DNA from: Cydia pomonella
Taxonomy: Eukaryota > Arthropoda > Insecta > Lepidoptera > Tortricidae
Length of the DNA: 64,000 bases
Assembly: GCF_033807575.1 (NCBI RefSeq)
Contig: NC_084729.1
Location: forward strand, 5,580,001-5,644,000
Direction of reading: 5' to 3'
Position numbers and translations under genes: made by a program. Positions 25,055 through 37,000 of this stretch are shown here, in pieces. Positions within the stretch are counted from its first letter, which is position 1. The number at the start of each line of letters is the position of its first letter. The notes under the pieces are model-generated. The model was given only the letters and a program-made list of their open reading frames with translations. It was not told where the DNA came from and ran no database searches.

Positions 25055-28000
25055 CTGGAAGATAGATTTTGGAATAAATACTTGGTTTTTTAACTGCTAA
25101 TATTGCAGCATTAAATACACACATTGAGTAAAAACACAGTAAAAAGATTATTCCCCCAAATTAAACAACCGTACAGGCCCTCGCCAGTATGGCTTTTTTG
25201 GATCCTTACCTATCCGCAACATTTCGGACAAGTTTCGCATTTTTATTTCTCTCCAACGTGAGAGTATTCAATATATTAAATAATCCAGAAACCCGTGCCC
25301 AAAAGGCATTATAGGGTATGCCTATAGTGCCTGTTGAGCGCGGGTTTCTGTGTGAACGTCCTCGGGCAATGGCGGCAGCAGTCCAGGCGCAGTGGATCCC
25401 TAACAGATTACTATCCACGACATTTCGGGACTACTTCGCTGTAGTATGATTTCTCACCCTTATGCACAGCACAACACATACCCTATAGTGTCTGTTGAGA
25501 GCAGGTTTCTATTTGAATGTATTCGGTTCTGTGTAAATTTTGGGCAAGTTTCGCATTAGTATGATTTCTCTCTAAATAATTACGTAACATACTATAGTGC
25601 ATGTTGAGTGCGGGTTTCTGTGTAAACGTCCGCGGGCAATGCCGGCAGCAGTATGGACACTCACCACTGTGTATGCAGAAGACTATGGATTCGTAATTGG
25701 CTACTTGACAGTTTTTTTGTCAATCTATCTTGATTTTCCTGAGGATCAAATGTCTATATAGGACTCATGGCATTTAAGCAACACAAAGGTCAGAAATGAG
25801 ATAAAGCCTTACGCTCGCACTCGACGATTGAAACGCCTCTAACAAAATGATAATGTAATGTGGCGTTACATTACATTAGTCCGTCCTAAATGTATGGAAG
25901 ATCAAGAGAATTGCTATTTTGACCGTGAAATATTCCGTTTATGTATATAGTTGTCATACAATTTATTTTTCAATAACATTTAAGGAATCGAATGGTATAT
26001 TATTTCTTTATGTTTGAATGTAAAAATAAAATTGAGCCTTTGAAGCCTTGTATCTTTTTTTAAACTCAATATGTCTTTTTAAATTCCACTTTTTTATAAT
26101 GAATGGTCCATTTTCTATCCATTTAGAAAAAAAATTGCTATAATATTCAACATGTGTCAAGTACCCAATTGGTTCGCAACATTGCAGGCAAACGGTTTGC
26201 CTCCTCTTTTTTGGTACCGACGGCTAAAGCATGGAATGCGCTCCCGCCATCTGTATTCCCTGATAAATATGACCTCGGTCTCTTTAAAGCAAGAGTGAAT
26301 AGGCTACTACTGAACCGGTGAGCTCCATCTTAGGCCCTGTCTTCACTTTCCATCAGGTGTGACTAGAGCCAATCGCCGATAAATTTTTTTTAATAAAATA
26401 AAAATTGTATGTTTTCTTTCTTGCGTGAGCGTGTCTACATACCCTATAGTGCCTGTTAAGCGCGGGTTTCTGTGTAAACGTCCTCGGGCAGTGCCGGCAG
26501 CAGTATGGCCGTTCTCCGGTGTGCCGCCGCGTATGGATACGAAGTTGGTTGCTGTCCGCGAACCTCTTTGGGCATGATTGGCAGGGATAGGGTTTTTCTC
26601 CCGTGTGAGTGCGCTGGTGGTATTTTAGTGAGGCGTTGGACTGAAAAAAAAACAGGGTTAAACTGAGGCTTGGAGCAACTATGATTGAGTACTTGGCAGC
26701 CTTGTACATTTTAACTTTAAAAAAGCCTGCTCGTAATGTGTCGTATAGTTATGAATGAGTCTAGGCCGCAGAAAATATATTCTCATAGTGTAGTTAAAAA
26801 AGAAAGTCTTTTAAGGCACGGGTCTTAAAATATCCTCTAGGCACAATCCGTCACACATCAGGCGCGCAGAGGCCATTTTGCCTGCACTGCGCCCGTCTCA
26901 GTATGGAGAGTAAGTTCAGATACGAATAGGTAAAAATCCTTATTCCGTAGTTAATTATATAATCATGTCTCCACAATGGGGTTGGCAACTGTCAAAGGTT
27001 TGCATAGATGGCGCCATCATAGCTTGCCCCTGTCTCTAGTTTTGTTCTATGAGATTTGGCTTAAAGTACTGGAATCCAGGTCAGAAAATTCCAAAAAAAA
27101 AAAACAAGAATTTGACACAATTCTAGGGATTGACAGGGCAAGCTATGATGGCGCCATCTGTTTAATACTTCGACCGGCCAACCCCATTGAACCGAATACC
27201 AGCGTGTATAAATCGAACATTAAATAAATCGTATTGCGGAAATCCTAGAACGAAATAGGTTTATATAAATGATAACTTACCGTACAACTCTTGCCACACA
27301 CTTCACATACGACGTGCTTATTGTATTTTACGCCCAGGTGGACCCTCTTGACATGAGCCTGCAGCTTGGATCCGTTTGCGAACGTGGATCCACACTGGAA
27401 GTAAAAAAATATTAAGAATTATAGAAACGGGACTTAATCGCGTATTAAGTTTTAATTTTACCTCCGACGTTTCGAGGACGGCGTTGTCCCCGTGGTCTCG
27501 GAGAAATCTGGCTAAAGTTGACATCAACATCTTGCCGCACGAGGTACGTCGGATGTAAATTTAAAACTGAATACGCGGTTAAGTCCTGTTTCCATAATGT
27601 AATAAAAGCCATAGAGTAGGTAGAGGTGGAGTCGCTAAAAAAGTTTTCATTTTATTGTATTTTAGTTCTTATTTTTACCTTATTCTATTATTATGGACTT
27701 TTGTCTGCATTAAAATGATTTTATTTTTATTTATTTTTTTATTTTAAAAATAATGCGTAACGCACACATTCACGTGAATGGTTCAAACTCGATAAGTGTG
27801 CTTGTGCGCGTGTGAATTCAGCATTGAAATTAAGTCACTGTTTTGTCTTAGTGACCCTATTTATCTAGTAGTAGTAGTAAAACACTCTATTGTTCAAAAA
27901 TAAACATAAAACAGGAAAAAACCACACGCCATTTGTACAAAGGCGAACTTATCTGTTTCAGGGATCTCTTCCAGTTAACCTTTGAGCAATTGAGGATATC

Positions 28001-31000
28001 TATTCTTTGAGGATGACTATTATATTTGAAATGCGCTTCTCACTGACATAGACAAGCCCAGAGAAATATGTGGTTTAAAAAATAAGCTCAGAAAGTCTAG
28101 AGGAAATGAACATAGATTTTACCTGTTCGCAAGTGAGTGTAGTGACCCGCAATGTAAGCGTCTTATTGGGGGGGCGCAGCGCCCTCACGCTCTCTTTCAG
28201 ATGCGTCCCGTCACCCGGACAGGCGGGCCCGCAGATCACGCAGACACCCCTAAAATAGACATTTTGAAGTCGTACAAATTTAATATAGTTTTGATTTACG
28301 CAAATTTTTGATACATTACAATGATAATCCATTGTTTCTTAGTGTAAGGCCTGAGTTGAAGCTCAAGTTGGGCGTGCATGTTAAACAAATGCAAACGTAT
28401 ACGAGTAGTGCACGCTGCTCAAATAACTTGTCAACCACACGCTCCGCTTCGAGAGTCCGCTCACGCCTTACACTCGGGCTTGGCCGGTGGCGAGCGTTTA
28501 GCGGAGCGTTCGGCGGGGCGTCAAGCGTCAAAGGGATCTGCGCGCATTAAAATTGATGCCATTCACATACGCTATGAACGCCACACGCTCCACTTTTGCA
28601 ACTAAGGTGTGTAAGTATTTAGACAAGCAGAATAGGTTAAACATATTTAGAACCAGGTCTATCGCTAATTTATTTTATGTATACTTTTTTCGAGTTGCTA
28701 CAGAAATCTCTGTTTTACGACCAATGAAACTTTCGTCGAAACGTCGGAAGTAAAGGTAACAAAATAAATTCACGATAGACTCCATTTTGAATTTGTGTTC
28801 AAAACGTAAAAGTTTTCAATGTTATACAGACTTACGGAGTAGGTAAGCTCTTACTTGTCTTGTTTGAAGGCGTGGTTGGAGGCGCTAAGTATGTGTCGCT
28901 TCCAAGCGAGCAGCGTCACGAACTGGATGTCACACTCGGCGCAGTAGCGCTCTGACGCTGGAGAGTCGTCGGTTACGGGCTGAAACAAGTCAAGTCATAA
29001 GTCATCAAAGTACAGAAAATTACCACTAGTTTTTCGGCGAAGGAAAACATCGTAAGGAAACCTGCATACTGCATACATCTGTTAAGAAATTCAAAAGTGT
29101 ATAAGTACGCAATTAGTATTGGGCCAGCGTGGGGACTATACCGGGTGTTTCCTGTAACACGAGCAAATAATTAAACCATATATTGTACTCCTAAAATGAT
29201 ATAATCTTTGAATACCAACTTTTAAAAATTATGAAATCTTTATATTTTAACTTTTTCATACAAATTTAATATTATTTTCAATGTACGCTAACATCAGTGT
29301 GTTTGACGTTGCTTGTCACGCTTTAAACATAACAAAATTCGCAATACATTGCGTCTTAGAATTAACTTCAATGTGTAATAAAAATCAAACCATAAGTTAC
29401 TTTTCAAACTTGTTGAACAAATGTTGGTCAGTTTGAGGAGTACAGCCTATAGTTTAATTTATTGCTCCTGTTACAGGAAACACCCGGTATAGCCCCAGCC
29501 CACTTGCGCATGAGAGGCTTGCACTTACCAGTGGGAAGCATGTAGGCTGATTTTTTATTATTATTAACGAATATCTAATTCTTGATAAAATTTACTATGC
29601 AATAAACTATCGTGGAAGCGTGCAGTTAATGAAAAACTAATCTTGAAACGCGTTTAACCATGTTTTAATCAACACCCGGCAATCCATCGTGGCTTTTAGT
29701 AAAGTCCAGCTATCTCTTTACTAAAAGAAACTACCGAACAACGTTACTACCGAAAAACGACTTGACATTGGCAAAATCATCATAGATTTGATGGAGGCCA
29801 TATTGTAAAAGTTACTACTGAACAACGACACATGACAGTGGCAAAATCATCATAGATTGGATGGAGGCCATATTGTAAAAGTTACTACTGAACAACGACA
29901 CATGACAGTGGCAAAATCATCATAGATTTGATGGAGGCCATATTGTAAAAGTTACTACTGAACAACGACACATGACAGTGGCAAAATCATCATAGATTTG
30001 ATGGAGGCCATATTGTAAAAGTTACTACTGAACAACGACACATGACAGTGGCAAAATCATCATAGATTGGATGGAGGCCATATTGTAAAAGTTACTACTG
30101 AACAACGACACATGACAGTGGCAAAATCATCATAGATTGGATGGAGGCCATATTGTAAAAGTTACTACTGAACAACGACACATGACAGTGGCAAAATCAT
30201 CATAGATTGGATGGAGGCCATATTGTAAAAGTTACTACTGAACAACGACACGTGACAGTGGCAAAATCATCATAGATTTGATGGAGGCCATATTGTAAAA
30301 GTTACTACTGAACAACGACACATGACAGTGGCAAAATCATCATAGATTGGATGGAGGCCATATTGTAAAAGTTACTACAGAACAACGACACATGACAGTG
30401 GCAAAATTATCATAGATTTGATGGAGGCCATATTGTAAAGGAAGAAGAAGATCTCTGAATTGAGGTCTGTTAGTTCGATATGTGTACTCGTAAGATTGCT
30501 GTATAATATTTATTTATATTTACGTTCCGGTCGGCGTGCGCCTTCCCCTCGTGCATGCGCAGGCCGTGCGCGCCGACGAAGCTGTCGCCGCACCGCGCGC
30601 ACACGTGCTGCGTGCGGTGGTGCGCGCGCAGGTGCGTCAGGTGCGAGGTGGACGCGCGCGACGCGTGCCCGCACAGTTTACACACGTAGAGATGCCCGCG
30701 GTGCCATTTTTCGTGCTCGCGCGCTTGGGATCTAAGTGAAACATAATATTGTTATGGTAAACATCAAGTGAAGGTTTTAGAAATAAAAATAATTTGAGTC
30801 CCCAAATGTGGCATTATCTATGAAAAGGGACCTTATTGTCGATGGCGCTTACGCCGCACTGGGTCGCGCAGCGTTGTATTTGTATCGGAACATCGTTTAT
30901 GACGGCGGAAGCGCCTTCGACACTAGGTTCCCTAATTAATAGAATCAGGCGTTACTTTGCGGAAATCCATGATAATTAAAACAAGTAATATTACTTTGCT

Positions 31001-34000
31001 AATCCGCGAGAAAATAACGTGTTAGTCAATCAGTGCTAACCCGTTATACTTACTTGCGTATTTTTACATGCTATTAATGATTATGTGTGTTTATTCCTGT
31101 GGCTTTTAGGACAAACAACACTTTGCACTCTAAACTTTGCAATGGGAAAGATAAGATCGAGAAAGGGAAAAAAATCTGGAGTTTATAAGCTTACTTGTGA
31201 TAATTGTAATAAAGTGTATGTGGGGCAAACAGGCCGTAATTTCACTACCAGGTATAAGGAGCATGTTGCGTCATACAGACACAACCATCCAGAAAAGTCA
31301 AATTTTGCGAAGCACTTGATAGACAGTGGCCATGCTTTACCTGAGAATCATTCTTTTGATATTTTACATGTTTGCGAGAAAGGATTGCGTTTGAGTGTTC
31401 TGGAACAGTTGGAAATAATTAGGTACAACAATAGGGGGATGATTCTTAACGAACAGTTGAATGTTGCGTCATCGCCGTTATTACGAATTTTTCCATCTCA
31501 CTCACACTTGCACAGTAGGGGGACTGGTCAAGGTATAAATATGGCCGACCGTTCTAGACAGCTCAGTCAGTTGTCGGGTGTCATACCGTCAACATCTCCA
31601 GCATCTCCTGAGGATGCCTCGTAGAGAGGTGAAACACGTGTCGAGTTTTGTACTTTTGGTATCGAGAATGAAGGTGGTGGTGGGTTGTTATATTTATTTG
31701 CGTATTTATTTTTGCGGTGGGAGGGTGGGAACATTAATTGCATGTAAAAATACGCAAGTAAGTATAACGGGTTAGCACTGATTGACTAACACGTTATTTT
31801 CTCGCGGATTAGCAAAGTAATATTACTTGTTTTAATTACTAGGGTCCCTTTTCGTAGATAACGTTACAAATATTGATTTATAGTTCCAGAATTTAGGACG
31901 GGTACCCTAGAGACCCAGGGCGTTCACCCCGAAGCTGAAGACGCCAGTTCTAATCCGGCCTCGGCCAGTGGAGGCCTTGGTTACTGTGTCTTTAGTGTGA
32001 CATCTATTACAGTTCCTAATTTATATGTATGTATAGTAGTGTAACTACTTTTACAGTACATATGGTGCTAAAAAATTAGCATATTACTATAAAATTCGCA
32101 ACTCGTGTCGAATTTCCTATTTTTCGCACTTGAATCGTAAAGTACTATTATTACAAGTTAAGAGTCCCTGGTTCCTTCTCATTTTAAAACTGCGAGTTGG
32201 ATTGTAATGAAACTTTGCACATACAATGACATGAGGTATGAGTCCTATTATTAGTTTATATAGATCATTTCACTTAGGGTCGGCTCTCCTCGTCCTCAGT
32301 CGCCAGACACGTCGGTAGGGATGACGAAAATCCAAGTCAAGGCCTTCTCATTACATGTCCATACCACCAGACGCGTTTCAAAAGGTTTTTCTCAGATAGG
32401 GCGGCGGATCTTTAAACTTACTGTTATTAGTTTATATACTTCGAGCAACACCGGCTTCCACGTCGGAAGGGAGGAGCCTAAGCGATATCTTAAGCGAGGG
32501 AAACGTGCACACAGTCGCACTTCTCACTCACTACATACAAAATCCAATCTGTAATGACGACTCAGATACATAGAAAATGACACACGAAGACAAATCTTGC
32601 ATACCTCGATCTCTTTTTGTGTACAGACGAGTCACAACAGGCACCGCCATAGGTACAGTTGTACCTATGCTTCGGCAGAGGGGAAATAGTATGAATGCCG
32701 TCTCCCTTCCAGAGAGAAAAACAAGTTTTGTATGAAAAAATTAAGTTCGCTGTATTTGTTAAACTATGGTATCTGAAGTTACCTTATATAATACTCGTAC
32801 TCTCGAGATGTGAGCAGGTATTGCATTGGTAGCGTCGTTCGTGTGTAATAGTTTTCGACGTGTGCGCGCAGTTTTGTAGGTATAAGATAATGTCTAATAC
32901 TCACGCAGTGTGTGAGCGGTGTGAGCAGGTATTGCATTGGTAGCGCCGTTCGTGTGCAGTTACGACGTGTGCGCGCAGTTTGCGTGCAGTTTTGTAGCGC
33001 ATCGTGCAGATCTCGCACACGTGGCATCCGCTTTTCTGCACAAAACACAATTTATTAGGCGGTTATCACCTGAGTCCGGAATTTTCGCGGCAAAATAAAA
33101 GACTGTCGCTATCTAGCTAGTGCTAGAAACACTTTTTTATCGATATATGTAATGTGTAATGGATGGAATGGATTTTTATATGTGTAATGGAAGAAAAAAA
33201 TGATTATGAAAATTTTACGAAAAATATTTGAAAATCTTACCCAAACTTAACATCATACCAATAGGGAGTATTACTGCAATGTTCTACCGCCAGAGTGCAT
33301 CGTAAACCATAGAGTAACTTAAACATACTGTGCCTTAAACTGTTTTTTAGACAGCTAAGTTTTCACAGTTAATAAAATAAGACATTGATGCATCAAAGCA
33401 GTTTGTTTACAGAAACGCGAAAATCTAAATTTAGTTATCTGCTTCTTTATCGCTCGAATATGCAAGAGGTTAACGATAACAAAATTTCGATTTTTCTTGT
33501 TTTGCGGTAAACCCTCATATTGTGATGGATTGTGGCAGTGGCGCCCCCTACGCAGAGTTTCGCGTAATATTCCCTATTACAATGAATTTTATAAATTTGC
33601 TCCCTTGACTTCGAGCGAAGTTGAACGTTCATTTAGTGTACATAAATGGCTTTATAGTGATAAACGAAACTGTTTACTCCCAGATAATGTTGAGAAATCA
33701 ATGATTATCTGCTCCTATCACTATCACAAACCAAATAAAATGTCATGTGTGTGTACTGACGTGGATTTTGAAGAAGTTGCATCTGTTTCTATATAATTTT
33801 ATACAAACCTCACCTTTTTTTTAAATTGTTTATTTATTTATTTCATGGACCGTTTTTTCTTCTATTACACAACTATCGATATCGATAAAAATGTTTCTAA
33901 CACTAGCTAGATTGCGAAAGTCTTTGGTTTTGCCGTTAAAATTCCGGGCTCTGGTTATCACACCGTTGCCGCATCGCCCGCTTCGGTGTGATATATGTAT

Positions 34001-37000
34001 GTATAATAAGTAGTTAAGCTGACTGAAAAAGTACAAAAACAACATGTATTTAATATGTTGTAACAAAACAATGCCGTCCTCAAAACGTCGGATGTCGATT
34101 TAAAACTTAATAATACGCGAATAAGCCCCGTTTTCGTAATTAATAATCGAGCGCATACCTAAATTTACACGCGCCATATTTAATTCAAGTAGAGTTTATT
34201 TATCACAATTAAATATATTTATTGCCAATCAAGGCCTTGACAATGATAGGTATTACCTAATCAATTGCACGCATTTCACATCCGTTAGTTGATAAGTCTA
34301 TCGCAAGCTACACGGATCTCAAAAATAATTAAAAATGGAATTTAAAGACAAAGTAGTGATTGTAACCGGCGGCAGCTGCGGCATCGGAGCCGAAACAGCC
34401 ATACAGTTCGCCAAACAGTCAGCCAAAGTGGTCATAGTTGGGAGAAACGAGGAGAAACTGAGGGAAGTCGCCAAGCAATGTGAAACTCACAGCAAAGCGC
34501 TCGCAGTTAACGCCGATCTCACCAACGACTCTGAGGTAAAACGCGTCGTAGAGGAGACGATTAAACGCTTCGGGCAGATCGACGTACTCATCAACAATGC
34601 TGGAATAGTAAAGAATACGAAAGTCGAAGAAGGGATATCAGATTACGACAAGATATTTAACACGAATCTACGAAGCGTGTATCTTTTGACCAGTCTTGCG
34701 GTTCCTCATCTGATTAAAACTAAGGGCAACATTATTAATATCTCGAGCGCAGCGGGGCAGAAAATATTTCGTACATTGACTGTGTATAGCATGTCCAAGG
34801 CTGCCCTGGACATGTTCACTAAAGGTTTGGCTGTGGAACTTGCTCCAAGCGTGCGAGCGAACTCTATTAACCCTGGACCTGTAAAGACTGATATCTGGGT
34901 CCATGCGGGCCTTAAAGGAGGTGAAACAGTGATGGATACTTACGGAGCCGCTACGCTTTTGGGCAAATGTAGTGTGTGTAAAGAGATAGCTGATATGGCT
35001 TTATATCTGGCTAGTGATAAGGCCAACAGTATTACGGGAAGCACTTTTGTTATTGATAACGGTATAATGTTAAAGTGAACTTAATTGTAACGTATTTTGT
35101 GAAACACAGATTGAAATAAAGTTGGTTCGAGTTTTCAAGCTTTTATTTAACTTGCAATGTTTGTATTTAAATAAACATGTATTGTCATATGACAACGACA
35201 CCTCACTAATTACTACACTGAAAAAAATAGATAGCCGAACTGGTTTTGTAACTTTACTAAATAACTAAACTACGGTTATAAGAAAATAAACTTTGCATAA
35301 ATTTACAAACTTATTTTGTAGTGTATACCCAGTACCTGAACACTGATAGGTCTGATAGCCAAACACGGTTTTGTAACATATCATATCATTTATTCCATTG
35401 AATCATGTTCATTTGTACATTTTGGTCTTAAATATAGTCAAGTAGGTACATGATACCCTGCTAGGGTGTACAATTTAGGACTTAAAATTATAATTTACAA
35501 CATAACACATAACACACAACACAACACATAACACATAGCAACACATAACATATAACACATAGTTCGCAAGGCCCAATTTTTGTGTAAACAGTAACCAAAA
35601 TTTTGTTACAGTTATGCAAACATTTCTTTCAGTGTACGAACTAGTAATAAAAGAAGGTTGATTTTCGTTTAATTATTTTTTGCAATTAGTGATACTTCAC
35701 CTGATTGTCACATGACGGTATGTGAGTTATTAGAGAACCAGGTGACCATGCAATATTATGATGACTAGAGTTCGCAATCTCGTCGCGCTCTCAACTTGAT
35801 AGGGTAGGTCGGAGAGTATATAGACACCCTTATTTAAATAAGAATTGTATCTTGAAATAAATCTAGAACCGAAATAATATTTAGGTTATGATTCGAAAAT
35901 TTTTATTATTATATATTTGTATCAATATTTGGGTCACTGGGTCACGGACACCCAAAGATCATGTTGACTTGGAAAGGGAACACAGAGCACTGTCGATTAC
36001 TCTAACGTTTGAGTGGACGTTCGAAGCGGAGCGTTCGGCGGGACGTGCAGCGTAGCGGCGGGCTCACAATTGATTTGAGTAGCGTGCGCTGCGTGCGCTA
36101 AGGCCGCTCCTATACGTCTGCATTTGTTTAACATGCACCCCGCACGCCCCGCCCCGCTGCACGCCCAACTCGAGCGTCCACTCAGGCCATACACTTAGTG
36201 GTAAAATGCTTGCACGGAGATTTGCACTTTGTTCTCGCGAGGTAATGATCGCAATCTTTAAAACATACTATCAGATCAATCACACCGACCTTCAGTGCTC
36301 TGCGGTTGCAGTACAGTAATGCCTTCAGGGGATTATTGAGGCTGCCTTGGCGCTAGTTAGCTAGTGCTTCTGGGCATTTACCGCAAATCGACAACCATTG
36401 TGCTTAGTTTGCATGAAACGAGGTAGCGCTACTCTAACCACCCCAGCTCCTCCACGAAGCCTAGCAAAGTTTTCAGGTTGCTAACTGCCTCTTAGCCTTG
36501 CCTTGGCCTTGCTATAGCTTGGGGAATGTTCACCGAGACCGGCACTGACGGCTCCAGGTCGTGCTGCACAAGCGCGCAGCGTCGTAGTGGATGCACGTGA
36601 GGGGCAGTACCAACACTGTGTTTTTGTATTTTCATCTGAACGTGTTCGCGCGTAGAATGGACAGCCCTATTACCAGTCATTGGATGGGCAATATGGGCAT
36701 TCATGTGAGATCCAACAAGAATTTTAAATTTATTTTATTTGAATTAATCTGATTTAATTTAATTTTAGTTATTTATTTTTTATTTCTTACTAACCTAGTT
36801 AATTAAGTCATGATATTACCTGTTAAAAAAAACAATGTAATAGTTTATTGATAAAACAAAACTCATGTCCTAATTTTACACATACGTTTATACGTTTAGT
36901 ATGTGTATAAATTTCTACTGTGTTTAAAAAACTTTTATTATTTTAGTTTCCCACATGATCCAGTCGTAAAAGAAAAAATGATTGCAGCCACGGGATGAAA

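Larger units (their letters stand above)
30973..31838 (+). mobile_element. Truncated Penelope-like element with 107-bp inverted ends
   Basis: The GIY-YIG frame is flanked by 30973-31079 and its near-perfect inverted copy 31732-31838. The pair includes GTTAGTCAATCAGTGCTAAC and TACTTACTTGCGTATTTTTA. A third, diverged copy of the same sequence without an ORF is at 50498-50565. Inverted pseudo-LTRs are known for Penelope-like elements. Confidence 0.7.

Noticed and set aside
29743..30439. CRISPR-like array
   Set aside because: Units are contiguous 70-bp tandem repeats without unique spacers, in a eukaryotic intron.
30460..30735. Plus-strand Arg/Ala-rich ORFs
   Set aside because: Shadows of the GC-rich zinc-finger exon 7 on the other strand.
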